A stretch of 64,000 bases of DNA, taken from NCBI RefSeq assembly GCF_040412425.1, contig NC_089789.1, positions 31,926,106 to 31,990,105 of the forward strand. Direction: 5' to 3'. Made by a program: the position numbers and the translations under genes. Positions 24,740-38,253 of this stretch are shown in pieces. A model generated the notes under the pieces. That model worked only from the letters and a program-made list of their open reading frames with translations. It searched no databases and was not told the origin of the DNA. Within the stretch, counting starts at the first letter, position 1. Each line of letters opens with the position of its first letter. Origin of the DNA: Macrobrachium rosenbergii (taxonomy: Eukaryota; Arthropoda; Malacostraca; Decapoda; Palaemonidae).

Positions 24740-25260
24740 GAATAACAAAAAAATGTTTCTGCACTGGAGATATGGTTTAAGCCCCTTAAATAAGTCTGGG
24801 TACAATATGCGAATCGGGAGTTTCCAGTCTCGGGCAGAGGGCCGATATCTAAAATCCATACCACTGTTGTGAGCGACGGGAATCGGTGTAATGAAAATAA
24901 ACACTGATGGAGGAAGTTTGTGTGAAGGTGTAGCAAGAGATTGGGAGGTGCGTGGGTAGGAGGAAGGGGAGGAGGAGGAGGAGGAGGAATGTATGCAGGT
25001 TGTTTAGAAGATGGAGGAGAAGTTTTTTTAAGTGAGTAGGAGGAGGCCAGCTGACAAGGTTCTCATGGTACCTTCTGAAGCCACTGTGAGATCAGATATT
25101 AATTCCTTATGGTCTAGCGTTTGCACGTTTAGTCATTGCGTTTCATTGTGTCATTTTTATTCTCTTTTTCGCTTTTTTTATCATGATTTGTTTTATTAAT
25201 TTTCTGAGTGTGAACTTGGTTCAATAAATGTAATTCACTTCAGCGGTGGATAGTCTTTTT
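24740..25260 (+). repeat. Block A, copy 1
   Basis: Block A is an ~550-bp unrecognised repeat. It contains GCGAATCGGGAGTTTCCAGT, GATATCTAAAATCCATACCA, AAATAAACACTGATGGAGGA, a purine-rich (AGG)n stretch, then CCAGCTGACAAGGTTCTCAT GGTACC and a T-rich end. It is the leftmost of nine copies and lies outside the P1 inverted duplication. Several frames are open over 80 codons because of the purine tract, but the frame is not conserved between copies. Confidence 0.85.
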
Positions 25261-25346
25261 GAATAATTTTTTTATATATATACATGAACTATTGTATTTT
25301 ACTTCTCTTAGAAATAAACAATTGGAATATATTTTTAAAACAGAGT

Positions 25347-25740
25347 TCAGATCCGTTTGGAATGGAAATCTCCCCTAATGGATTTCTGCGGAGGATTATA
25401 ATGAAAATCTTGTGAACTCTTTGAACGAAGTACGTAATATAATTTCTCAGGACAGATGGGTTTTGTTGAATTTCTTATTGAAAGGCGTAAACCTTCTGCA
25501 ATAAAAATACGTAAAGGATTACTTAAAACAGAAGTATCTTCTATACGAATAAATCCCATAACCTTTCGTGGAGACACGCATTTCATCTTATAAAAACATA
25601 TCAGATTTTTACAGCAAATTTGCGAAACGAAGAAAGGCCAAGTAGCAAATCGTCTTAGCTACTCATCCCTAACTGAGAAAGATTGTTTCGAGTTCCCAGT
25701 ATAAAAAAAAAATTGCTTTTAAGTCGATTTGTATCCTACC
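25347..25740 (+). repeat. Diverged blocks B and C
   Basis: GGAAATCTCCCCTAATGGAT, TTCTGCGGAGG and AAAATCTTGTGAACTCTTTG (25,370-25,425) match block B at 31,896. CAAATCGTCTTAGCTACTCA and TCCCTAACTGAGAAAGATTG (25,648-25,687) match block C at 47,980 and 50,850. So blocks A, B and C follow one another here in the order of a larger unit. Confidence 0.7.
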
Positions 25741-25914
25741 ACTGAGACTTACAAAGTTAATTAAGGAAATGTACCCATTTATTTAATTTATTTAAGGAGT
25801 CAGTTGTATAAAGAAAGATTATATACGATTCATGAAGGATTTTTTAAAACCACGTTTAGCAAATGATTGGATTTTGTTTTGGTTTTATTTAGATCATGAG
25901 CAATGCGTTTTATA

Positions 25915-25922
25915 TGTATATA

Positions 25923-25991
<69 letters not shown>
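25915..25991. repeat. (TA)n microsatellite
   Basis: About 75 bases of TA. Confidence 0.97.
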
Positions 25992-25993
<2 letters not shown>

Positions 25994-26517
25994 GATGTGG
26001 ACTCACGTTACCTAAGCCATAGTGAATAAGGCACCAAAAGAACTAAAAGTATCCTAAATGAATTATCATTATCAAGAGATCAAAGTACTTCGAATGTACT
26101 TTTGATGGTAAACCTGGAAGGAATATCTCTTAAATAAAAATCGTTATAATACTTTTTCACAATCCACTTGTCCCGTGAGTAGCAGCCTTTTCATCATTTC
26201 ACATTACAACAGGAACATTTACTTTTCTCAGTACTCACTTTTTAGTTGCTAATGGCAAAGAGTTAAATCATTTGTAGAAGTGCAACTACTATGGAAAAAG
26301 GAATAATCTCACAAGTTTATGTTTTCAGTGTGAGGAGTCTAATGTACTTCTTATGTAAGTATATTTCTGTGTATTCTTTTCGTATGCTACTGGAGACATT
26401 ACAGAGATTCTTCTGGGCTGTTTTACAAATACACGTTTAGTTGTTACTGGTATCTTGAGTGATTGATGATACTGATTTTTCTACCTAGTTTCCGATTTTT
26501 AGGCAGTGTTTCTACAC

Positions 26518-26604
26518 GCACAAACACACACGCAGACATAGGAACGCGCAAACTTACATACTCACTCGCGCGCGAGCGCGCGCGCACACACACAAACACA
26601 CAGT
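26518..26604. repeat. (CG)n/(CA)n alternating purine-pyrimidine tract
   Basis: CTCGCGCGCGAGCGCGCGCG followed by CACACACACA, rare GC-rich sequence in this window. Alternating CG and CA is the classic Z-DNA-prone sequence type. Confidence 0.85.
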
Positions 26605-26859
26605 TAAGGTCGTTCGTAAGTCCAACAAAATTAGCCTAGTTATCCAGCACTGTAGTTAGCCTACGGCATACAGCACTGTGCTGTAATAAAGGCTTCTGTC
26701 GAGACAATTTGGTCTTTGTACACAGAACAGTGTTTATACTAAACCAAAAAATCTTTAATCTTCCCTTGGAAAAGTTGTTGTAAAATAAATGAAATAAAGT
26801 TAATATATCCAAACATACCGTACAGACAGAAAAATGTGTGTGTATCTGTCTATTTATCT

Positions 26860-26893
26860 ATCTCTATCTATATAACTATCTATCTATCTATCT

Positions 26894-26976
<83 letters not shown>
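26860..26976. repeat. (ATCT)n then (TA)n microsatellite
   Basis: Short ATCT repeats precede about 80 bases of TA, just outside the left end of palindrome P1. Confidence 0.95.
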
Positions 26977-26978
<2 letters not shown>

Positions 26979-27459
26979 ACTACTGACATTTTTACATCTC
27001 TACTTTTAAAAGTCAAAAATATCTTTGTGTTTTAATGTATTCCCACCAAAAGAAATGTTTATTCGTGACCATTCCAATACAAGGAATCCTAAATTGAGTG
27101 TATTCGTTACGTCAGGGTATAGAAAAAAACATCTAGGAAAATTCTCGAGCAGAGAATTTGCTCTCTATTTCTAAAATATATTCATATGGGAATTATTTGG
27201 GTATTATGGCATTTAAGCTATTATTACTTCTCAAACTTGAACCTCATAATGGGGTCAGTGCCAATAGCAGAGAGAGTCACCTGGATCTCATTTCTGCTGT
27301 ACTGTGATATTGTAAACAAGGAATTTTTTTTTTGGAATAAGAAAAAATGAATTTGTGTGATATTTGAATAGTTAATTGCCATACGATGCGATGATTGCTT
27401 CGTTCTTGTATTTTATAAATCATATATAGTGTTATGTTATACTCTATTATCAGGATGAC

Positions 27460-27808
<349 letters not shown>

Positions 27809-28009
27809 TCGATTCTTGAACACTCAAGAACGATGCACGAAATGATAATGATAATTTTACAGGAACCATGAACAAGACACACCATCAACTCGAGTTACAT
27901 AAAAGCACACGCGTAAAACACCTATATCCGCCATTTCAAATCTCGCAAAAATATGTATTGTTTCTTCACTAAGTATGCTAAAAGAGAAATTGTACGATGC
28001 GTTTCCAGT

Positions 28010-28620
28010 GTATAATCCATTGAATTCGTCTTGATAAAATTTGCCGAATCGGACTCTAACTTGGTTGTGGAGGATCGACCTAAATCCATACCATTGCTGG
28101 ATGCTGCTCAGGATCAGGTATACTGAAATAAATACCTTTAGAAGTTTGCTTTAAGTAGCATTTGCATAGGTGATGGTAGCGGGTGGGGAGGGAGAAAGAA
28201 GCAGGAGGAGGAAGTACGCAGGTGTTTCAAGGATGAGAAAGGTCAGGTTGGGGAGGGGAAGAGGGTGATGGGTGGGGGCTACTGGTAAGAAAATTTGGCG
28301 GGGGCGGGGTGGGGGGTGTCAGCTGACAAAGTTCTCATGGCGCTTTTCCTAGTGACTGGGAGATCAGAAAATTCAATCGTTTTGGTCTACCTTTCATGCG
28401 CTCATTTGATTTCTTACATGTGTTCTTTTCTTTTCTTTCTTTTCATCTCGTGTGTTTTTTTTTTTTTTACAGCGTTTCCAAGTGTGAAGTTGCTGCTTAT
28501 AGAATGATTGACTTTTCGGGTGTATACCCCTTCCCGAATTCATTTTTTGTAATATTAATGACTGATGAGGTGAACTTATCTGATTTTCATTTTTCCATTG
28601 TCTTTCTGTATTAACATGAA
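28010..28620 (+). repeat. Block A, copy 2
   Basis: CTAAATCCATACCATTGCTG, AAATAAATACC, a G-rich variant of the purine tract (GGGGCGGGGTGGGGGG near 28,300), then GTCAGCTGACAAAGTTCTCA TGG. The pairing partner is copy 7 at 45,000-45,540 (-). Confidence 0.85.
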
Positions 28621-29557
28621 TTACTTTTTTTTTTTTTTTAGAGAAAATAACCTCGTAGTGTTGCTAGCAGAAATTACTAGAAGGTAATCTTGTTTACAAA
28701 TCATGGTGGCTTAATCTGAACATTTTTTTTATCTAAATGAAATCATGTTATGGATACTGACTACCTTAAGGTCCTTTTGCTATAAAATTATAGACAACAT
28801 TATTTTTTTTTAATTTAGAGTTCTTTAGTTAAATGAATAGCCGGTCATTTACATTACGAATACCTGACATATGGATAAATAGAAAATATATTAACTAGGA
28901 AAAGGCGACGACTTCAGCATGAAGCAACAACATGAATGAAGTATTTATTTAAGTAATTTCTTACGAATGTAAAATGACATACGAACTAAAAAAAAGAATT
29001 GTGTCAAATTATAAAGGCAAAAACAATATAAGTATTGCCAAAGCTATTCGTAAGCATTTGTGAAATGACCTTTCTCATTTGGACTCAACTCCGCGCCGAG
29101 AATGCCTCCTGATTTATTAAGTTCATGAGCTGACGTTCCGTCTACATGTCTTTTATTCATCTAGAAAATAAGCAGGTGAAAACTGGAAATCCAAATGATT
29201 AACGTCACTTCTTTTTGAGTGAAACCTCACCGAGAGGATTTCGGCGGTGGAAATAATTGAAAAGTTTGGCAACATCTTGCAGGGATTATGAATTGAAATG
29301 TCAGGGAGCTAATTTTTTCCCTGCCAATTATCTCTCTAATACGCGTAGGTGTTTGGTTATGAACTTCTTCGAGGTTTCAAGGCTATGATTGGATGGAAAA
29401 AGGTTCAAAATATAAAAACCTACTGGGATCAGAACACAGCAGACATTTCACGCTCTGATTTCAAAGTTTAGAAAAGAATCGTTCTTTGTTAATTAAACAG
29501 AAATTTTTGTAGCTACCTTTGAGATTTTGTGCATCATGAGGTCGACAGAAAAAAAAC

Positions 29558-29560
<3 letters not shown>

Positions 29561-29638
<78 letters not shown>

Positions 29639-29644
29639 TATATC

Positions 29645-29698
<54 letters not shown>
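29561..29698. repeat. (TA)n-(TG)n microsatellite
   Basis: TA to about 29,653, then TG. No equivalent at the paired place in the right arm (about 44.2 kb), so it arose or was lost in one arm. Confidence 0.95.
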
Positions 29699-29699
<1 letters not shown>

Positions 29700-30250
29700 A
29701 TATAGCAATTATAATTTGTGCCTCTTTCTTTTGTAATACTTTCAACAGGTTTGTGATGAGGCTTCACTGGGATAGTTTGAAGGCAAATATAAATATCTGA
29801 AATGTTTTATTGTTTAATTTTTTTAAGAAAAAGAATATTCATTTGACTGAACACTCCTACTGACAACTTGAAATTAGCCGATATATCTTTTATCTTTAAA
29901 GAAAAGAATAAATTCAGAGTTATTTTGATGTCAAAAAACATCGTTTTTCTTTTAGAAAAGGTCTTCGTTACTCGTCTGCTTTGCAATCATGAGAGATATT
30001 CATGAAAGAATGAATGAGGAAATATTACATTAAGTATTAAAATGAGAATTCTAGAACAATTTCAACTTCTCGTTTATCAAATATTATTCAGTCTTTTTCA
30101 GAAGCCGGATTTGTTTTCAAATAATTTAAACAATATGTCATCGTGTCGCAAATATGATAAGAAAGTAGTATTTAATAATGAAAGAGGTGATTTATAGGTG
30201 CTATTATGGACAATTTCAGATCCAGTTTATTCCAAGGAGGTGCATTAAGT

Positions 30251-30251
30251 A

Positions 30252-30329
<78 letters not shown>
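30251..30329. repeat. (TCTG)n microsatellite
   Basis: About 20 TCTG units. Flanks CCAGTTTATTCCAAGGAG and CCCTCTACAGAACGAATTAT match the flanks of the (GA)n tract at 43,575-43,655 in the right arm, inverted. Confidence 0.97.
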
Positions 30330-30332
<3 letters not shown>

Positions 30333-30499
30333 TTTTGGGTCCCTTTAATTATCCCTCTACAGAACGAATTATGAAGACTATATTTGTAGAACACTATCAG
30401 ACCTTCAACAACAGACACAATCCAAAAAAAAAATTATATCAACACAATTGTTAATCATTGGCAGTCGGCCTTTAAAATTAAAAAGAAAACTTATGAAAC

Positions 30500-31130
30500 C
30501 TCTTATGATTAATCACAACAAAAATACTTCTGTTATGAAGGCACGAATCTTTCAACCCATTAACCGGGTCCCGATACAAAGGAAGACCCCGAACTTCCCA
30601 TCCTCGGGCAGAGAACCGATATCTAGAATCCATAGCGCTGTTCGTAGCGACAGGGATCAGCGTTCTGAAATAAACACCTCTCGGGAGGAAGTTCGGATAG
30701 TAGTTGGGATGGTGTGCAGATTTTTTTTGGGATAGATAGGTGGAGGAAGGTAAGTTTGTTGTCTAGGAGGAAGGCTGGGAGTGGTAGGGTCTGGAGGAAA
30801 GGGAGAGGGACAAGAGGAGGAGGAGGAGGAGGAATTATTGAGTGTGCGAGGACACCAGCTGACAAAGTTCTCAGGGTACCTTTATAGAAAGTGAGAGTTC
30901 AGAGATTTATTTGTCTGGGGTCTACCTATCCGGCGTTCATTTGGTTTTTCTTCTTTTTTTTTGTGTTGTGTGTGCCGTGTTTTCTTTCTTTTATCTTCCG
31001 TTGGTATCTTTTATTATCTTTCCAAGAGTAACCCCATTTGTATACTGCAAGGAATATCAGTTAGATATATCATAACATTCATTCCTTCGATTTTATTTAC
31101 GGCCAATCATTCAGTTGAATTCTTTTTGAT
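30500..31130 (+). repeat. Block A, copy 3
   Basis: ACCGGGTCCCGATACAAAGG, GGGCAGAGAACCGATATCTA, GCGACAGGGATCAGCGTTCT, (AGG)n, CACCAGCTGACAAAGTTCTC. The pairing partner is copy 6 at 42,700-43,400 (-); the first 200 bases are nearly identical. Confidence 0.88.
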
Positions 31131-31738
31131 TTGGTAATTAAACTTTGTATCACTCCCATACGAATGAAAAGGAAGTACTCTTAATTAATTGTTTATAGCC
31201 TTCCTTATTAAAATGAAATCATTCTTTAATCATAAGGATTATTTCCTAATTTAAAATAGTTTAAAAATCTTCATTATTGAAAAATGCAAACTCTGTTATT
31301 TTCCTTCAACCTGGCGATTTGTAATACATTAAGGTTTTAACATTCCCATGGTTGATGCTTATATAAATTTGCCAAATACAAAAATGAACTTGAAAATATA
31401 AAAATTATAAATAGGCAATGAATTCAGAATTGGAACTTATATCATGAAAGCAATATTTATCTAGGTTACAAGTTACCAAGTGTGTCGTCATTTTACATGG
31501 AGAATAAGTAACAAAAGAAGGTACAAGCTTTTACTGAAACTGTGACATGCAATAATGTTATTCGACATTACAAAAGAGATACGGATTGAAAAATCTTTTT
31601 AATATTGGTAGAACAATTATTTCGACGCCTTTCCCATCAAAAGGTATACGTTTGCCTTTTAAGTATGTGACCTCTCTATTCCGTGTTGATCTTCTCATTT
31701 TAATATTCTCTTCTTGTGTTACGGCATAAACTTGCTGT

Positions 31739-31815
31739 AATATCAAATTGCAGCCCTCTAGCCTCAATAGTTTTTATTTTATTTAAGGTTAAAGCTAGCA
31801 TGATCGTGCTTGTCT
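31739..31815 (-). repeat. Foldback element HPE, copy 5 (fragment)
   Basis: Only one half of the central stem plus TAGTTTTTATTTTATTTAAGG and GCTAGCATGATCGTGC remain. The paired site in the right arm (about 42,010-42,060) lacks it, so it came after the inverted duplication or was removed from the other arm. Confidence 0.85.
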
Positions 31816-31885
31816 TTTATTTCCCTCGGGAATAAATAGTCAAGATTTAGTTTGCAAACACGAAAGAAATATTCAGCGTAGCCAT

Positions 31886-32100
31886 CCTTTCGGGTTGGAA
31901 ATCTCAGCCAGTGGATTTTTGCAAGGGGAAAATATTGAAAATCTCGTCAGCTCTTGGAATAGAGTACGACCTGAAATCTGTTTTGGACAAATTCGTTGTC
32001 GTTGAATTCCTTACTAACCTTCCCGAGAAGCTTGATAATAGGATCTCTCTCCTTTTCAGGGACAAAATCGGAGAGACGAAGGAAATTAGAGATGTTTAAG
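31886..32100 (+). repeat. Block B, left-arm copy
   Basis: About 215 bases align without visible gaps to the inverted copy at 41,735-41,945 at roughly 90% by eye. A 62-codon frame (31,911-32,099) is open here, but its partner carries a TGA at the position of codon 16. The third copy (25,370) is also interrupted. I therefore do not call it a gene. The peptide has no family I recognise. Confidence 0.88.
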
Positions 32101-32293
32101 GTCAAGACGGAAGCGCTTTTAAAGGCGTTTGCGTTGCACAGAGACCTCTCAGATTTCTTGTGGAATGCACAACAAATAAGTAGAAGAACAATGAAAGCTT
32201 GACCAGTTGCGAAACTGGAATCGGGTACTGCTTTTCTCTATATAGATGATTATGGAGAAAGATTGACTAAATCATTGTCGTTGATTTTAGGAA

Positions 32294-32660
32294 AAAAGTA
32301 AAAAATGTGTCGAAGTTTCTTCAGCGCAATCGATTTTTCTGCACAGCGTATAATGCTGTTTGAAACTCTCAGCCACGTCCCGTCCCATGAAACTCTTAGC
32401 TGCGGCCCATGAAACTTTTAGCCACGGCCCGGTGGTGGCCTATGTTGTTGGCACCTATAGCGGTGCTAGACGCACGATCATGCTAACTTTAACCTTAAAT
32501 AAAATAAAAACACTGAGGCTAGAGGGCTGCAATTTGATGTCTGATGATTGGAGGGTGGATGATCAACATACCAGTTTGCAGTAGTTTTTAAGATCTGAAG
32601 GCAGACAGACAAATAGCCATCTCAATGTTTTTTTTTTTTTTTTTTTACAGAAAACTAAAA
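32294..32660 (+). repeat. Foldback element HPE, copy 6 (subfamily 2), with paralogous empty site
   Basis: The left flank ...TTGATTTTAGG and right flank AGGATTCCCCTTCTTCGAGG are continuous in the right arm at about 41,508-41,521 (inverted GGAATTCTGTTTCCTTAAAA). The element in between runs from AAGTAAAAAATGTGTCGAAG to TTTTACAGAAAACTAAAA. This makes it an insertion of about 365 bases. Subfamily-2 features (repeated GGCCCATGAAACT units, GGCACCTATAGCGGTGC) are present; the second half of the central stem is partly deleted. Confidence 0.92.
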
Positions 32661-33279
32661 AGGATTCCCCTTCTTCGAGGGCCATGTTCCGAAGATTGTG
32701 TCCTCGGGATGAAGGACAAGATATCCCGAGCATAAGATATTAATTTTATCGCTTGGAGAGAAGTCCTTGTTCCGAATAACTTTGTTTCGTATATCCACTG
32801 AAACAACTTACCTATGGAAGTATGGCGGGCTTGAGAATAATTCTCCCCTTTACTGAAGTGCTAGATTTTTTGTTTCCGTTATTTAAAAGACTTACATTCT
32901 TGATAAATATTTACGTCAATGAGTGTCTTTAATTGTAACTATTGACTCTCAGAAGTTTTCATTAGGGAGGGAAATCTAAGAATGAATACATATGTAAAAT
33001 GAAGCCTGGTGTACAGAGTTGAAAAGGTCAAATGCGAAAAGCAGTGTGAATAAAAAGAACATTTCTAATATTACTTGAACTATTATAGAAAAGATTCATA
33101 TTTAGAATTTCATGATGATAGGACGCACCAAGGGCAGGGTATAATTATTCTAACTCTAAAGGTTACATTAAATGTCAGAGACCTCACCTTTCCATAAAGT
33201 ACTAAATTCTTAATCAGCTATTATTATTGTTATAAGACTAAAACACCTCATTACATCTTTTTTATAGCAAAACATTTTC

Positions 33280-33655
<376 letters not shown>

Positions 33656-34321
33656 ATATATATTTTGGCCGGAAGAGTCATCCAGATAGAAAATACCCTT
33701 AACTGCTACGACATAGGAACTAAACCGTAGAAAAATTCTTAACATTCACTGATAGCAAAGCTTTGCTATATTTACCTTACGCAGAAATTTCCACTTTATA
33801 CCAACAGGAAATAAAAAGAAAAGACTTTTAACATTAAAAGTTATATGTATCAAGTTCATTAGATCAAAGGGTAACAGGTAACCTTTAAGAAAAGTTTGCA
33901 GAGAAGACCATTTTGCCTGAAAGGTATTATCGGTATTCATGTAGGAATCCCGTCGTAAAAATAATCAGCAATTTCAATGCACAACCAAACGTCACTGTTG
34001 TTATTGAGTAGATTATGCAAGTCATCGTTCAACGAAATGATAATTGGCGTTACTTGAAAAAATGATGTTCATACACGTTGCTAAGAACTGTTTTGTACTC
34101 AGTCTAACGTTACCAGTAAATTGCAAAACAACATAACCAGAATATTTAAAAATAAAATCCTCTCCGTTTCTCTGTCTGCATGTTTCTCCATCTGTTCTTG
34201 GTACAGGTAAAGTCAACGCCTCATTTCAACGGCCATTATGCTGCGAACCTCCCACTAGCATACAACTTATACAAGGTTATTTATATCATTATTTGGTGCC
34301 TGATCTAGAAGGTTAACGCAG

Positions 34322-34363
34322 ACGCACACTCACACATACATACATACATATACATATATATAA

Positions 34364-34421
<58 letters not shown>
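34322..34421. repeat. (CATA)n-(TA)n microsatellite
   Basis: Pairs with TA at 39,369-39,490 in the right arm. Confidence 0.95.
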
Positions 34422-34424
<3 letters not shown>

Positions 34425-34439
34425 TCATTTTCATGAAAA

Positions 34440-35040
34440 CTTACTTTTGCAATGAAGGTGTCGTTTCTTAAACCCATTAATTGTGTCTGGAATATATGCA
34501 GAGCAGGAGTCTCCATTTCGGCCAGGAAGGAACCGATGTCTAAAATCCATACCTCTGTTGGAAGCGACAGGGATCGCTGTGCTGCAATAAACACCGTTGG
34601 GAGAAGTTTGCTTGAAGGTGTAGCAATGGGTACAGAGGTGGCTAGGTTGGTCGTGTGTTGGCAGGGCGAGGTAGAGGATGACCAGGGGGAGGAGGAGGAG
34701 GAGGAGGAGGAAGAATGTATGCAGAATGTTCAGGAAGAGGAGGAGGAGGAGGAGGAGGAAGAAGGGAAGGAGAAGATTAAAGAGTAGTCACTGAGAACTT
34801 GGAGAGGCCAGCTGACACAGTTCTCATGATACATTTACCAGCAACTGAGTGCTTAAAGACTGATTTGTTTTGGTTTACCTGCCGTTGCTCCATTGATCTT
34901 TTTATTTGATTTTTTTTATTTATCTTTATTTTTCTTCCTTTTTACAATTATTATAACCGTAAAGTTAGCTCATCTGCAGATGGGTTTACCGTTTGGATGG
35001 CTAATCTTCGTTGAAATTATTTATTGCCAATGAGGAAGTA
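34440..35040 (+). repeat. Block A, copy 4
   Basis: CCCATTAATTGTGTCTGGAA, GTCTAAAATCCATACCTCTG, GGAAGCGACAGGGATCGCTG, GGGCGAGGTAGAGGATGACC, (AGG)n, GAGGCCAGCTGACACAGTTC. Very similar to copy 5 at 38,715-39,320 (-), its mirror. Confidence 0.9.
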
Positions 35041-35596
35041 CCGTTACTAATGTAACATCGGAATGTCATCCTTTTTGTAGTTTTCTCAAATTATTGAGGG
35101 CTGAGTATGAAGTTCCTTTTCTACAGCTGTAGAAGTAAGAAATTTGTCAGATTAGGATTGTGTTGGGAAGTGTTCAATGTTCGCCACACATTTATGTATT
35201 TATTATTTAAAACACATTTTGAATGTTCCTCTTCTCAAATTTGCACATATCATAAGTATCATTTAATATCTCAATAAGGAGACATGCGATATTAAGAGGA
35301 AATTATATAGCATGTTAGTATTCTAATGGAAATACCAAAAAGACGGAAATCGCTTCGGTTTTTTGTTCGACATTTTCAATTGATGGAAATATCAGAAAGA
35401 GGGCTATTGCTTCGCTTGTTTTTTTTATATACTTTCAAATAAAAGATAGAAGATGAGATAATGTAAAAAAAAAGAGGTATATATAACATCAAAAGCGTAT
35501 ATTAAACAATCCTCTTTTAATAGTAAAAACTCGAGCAGGGGGACAATAGCAGATGCTAGCTATATCTGAAAAAAAGAAATTTAAAGGTCCAGTAGT

Positions 35597-35674
35597 TTAT
35601 ATATATATGTATATATATGTATATATTTATATATATATATATCTATATATAAATATAAATATATATACACACAG

Positions 35675-35735
<61 letters not shown>
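35597..35735. repeat. (TA)n-(CA)n-(TA)n-(TG)n microsatellite
   Basis: Compound tract marking the inner end of the left arm of P1; its counterpart is at 37,837-38,091. Confidence 0.95.
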
Positions 35736-35736
<1 letters not shown>

Positions 35737-36615
35737 TAATAATAATATGTCTCTTTGTGTCAATCTAGTCCTCAAAAAACTACAGCGTGTTATTCTCAAC
35801 AATAAACAGAGGCTCAAAAAGTTCCTAAACAATCCGGGACTGGTATTCGAGGTTGTCTTTGGTTCCTGTGTATATCCTCTGGGTTTTGCCCTGGGGAGTC
35901 TTACTGACTTCGCCCCAGGCTATGTTCCTTATCCTCTGGGGAATCACTGAGTTTCTCGCTGGGTGGGGATTCTACGCTGCAAGTTTAATTTAGATTCATC
36001 TGAGAAATAGTTTACGGAGGAAAAGAAGGATACGTCTTCTCGTATTCACCTTTCTTCATACATGAATATATGTATGCATGTACAATCACTCAAAAATGTT
36101 TTGCGACATACTTAAAAACTTTTCGGACAACAGCTTATAATAGCGACATCTGGCGCTATTTGGCAACTCAGTGGTAGCGCATGAAACAACTGAACACTAG
36201 TGGTGGGTCGAGTACCTGCAGTTTCCCATAAACGGGGCTTTTTCTGATGCTGCTTACTGTTGGCATACTTTACTTAATTAAGGTGTTACTATAATACTTC
36301 AGAGGTCATCGCTATTCTTATATTTTAATATTTTCATCTCCAACTGCCATCACTATCGTTGTTTTATCTCCTTCATATGTGTGAAATTTGTAGACATAGG
36401 CCTACAACTGTTATAAGTTGAACTATTATATAGTCTTATTAACATCAACAAATACGACTTTTGTAAAGATTTGCTTGCACATTATTATTAATAATAAAAT
36501 TTTTGAATGACTAATCCCATGTATATTGTGAAATAGTGAAACTTAATATAAAGTATATACTGAACTAGATTAACTGATTTCACGTCTATTTTTGTAATAC
36601 ATAGAATATAATCAC

Positions 36616-36735
<120 letters not shown>

Positions 36736-36889
36736 GCCGATATCATGTAATTTCTCATTTCTTTCATTGCTACTTAGGCCTATCATTTTGATGCCTCTTA
36801 TGAAGTTAACTGAATATATAACGCCTATTTGTATTTCTTATTATCTAAGTTTCTAAAGAATTAAAATTAGCAAGAAGTTCAACATCCAT

Positions 36890-37374
36890 TTAGTTTATGC
36901 TAAATGCCAGCAGTGAAGAAGACTACCATGCTCGTCAGTAGAGAATGTCTCCTCCTCATCGCAAAAGATGACTCTTACAGAAATCATCGGCCACTGGATT
37001 ATATTATAACGCAAACCCAAGCCTCTATTCTTTGTGTCTCGCTGAAATGAAGTGTTTCTTAGGAGGAGTATGATGAAATAATATCTTGGTCTCATGTAGC
37101 CTGTTATGGATGGTTTGAGCAGCAACTTGAAGGGAGAGCACAATGTTCTCTCTTTATAACAACACCGGCTAATGATGATCCTTAACAGTAGTGCAACAAT
37201 GGGGTCGTCCTCCACTTTTTACAATGAAATTATCATATTTCCTCGTTCTCTCTGCTGTTGTATCCCTCTACACATGGTAGTTTTATTTACGCTAAGCTGC
37301 CGAGCAATATCCACAATAGAGACATTAGTCTTATGCATGCTAATGATTGTGGTGCGGCTGATTCTGTTGCCCAT
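36890..37374 (-). pseudogene. Tc1/mariner transposase pseudogene (N-terminal two thirds)
   Basis: The minus-strand start ATG at 37,374 gives MGNRISRTTIISMHKTNVSI then VDIARQLSVNKTT, a helix-turn-helix DNA-binding domain of the Tc1/mariner type. After a frame change comes FIVKSGGRPHCCTTVKDHH, the GRPR-like hook (here GRPH). Further frames give AAQTIHNRLHET, then HFISARHKE (usually 'KKHFISARHKEQRL' in related copies). Next is VIFCDEEETFSTDEHGSLLH followed by CW, the first catalytic Asp block ('VIFSDEKTF...W'). The reading ends at a stop near 36,895, and no block for the second and third catalytic acids is found. There are at least three frame changes plus the stop, so it is non-functional. Confidence 0.87.
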
Positions 37375-37836
37375 CTTACCGGTGCAAGTGACGAGACAGT
37401 TTAACTTTCCTGCCCGAATGTGGAGTCACACGATAACATACGACGTTATGAGATTTTTTCTTTTTTGTTTTTGACAACAATAATGGCTGAATTCTTTCTT
37501 TCTTTATAGAAAATTTCATTGATGATTATTCAATTTTATTTTATTAGTCAATAAGCTTTATCTGGATTCGAAATACAGTTTCTTCTTTGACTCTTTTTGC
37601 CCAATCATCTGAGTAGAAAATTTGCAAAAATGTTTCGTCATTTTCGTAATATGAATTTTTCACTCCCACCATTCTTTTTTATATTGTTAACCGTATGATT
37701 AATAACAAGTCGAATAACAAATTACATTTCTTGTAAATATCAAAAGAACAAATTACTGTTCGGTGAACGAAAACTTCTGGAACATGTTGCAAAACATTTT
37801 TGAGTGACTGTACATATTGGAGAATACACGCACAAA

Positions 37837-38253
<417 letters not shown>

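Noticed and set aside
31911..32099. 62-codon frame in block B as a small gene
   Set aside because: The ~90% similar partner has an in-frame stop and the third copy is interrupted.
36895..37474. Two opposite ~100-codon frames as host genes
   Set aside because: Both are shadows of the decayed Tc1/mariner transposase, whose motifs appear on the minus strand across several frames inside clear TIRs.
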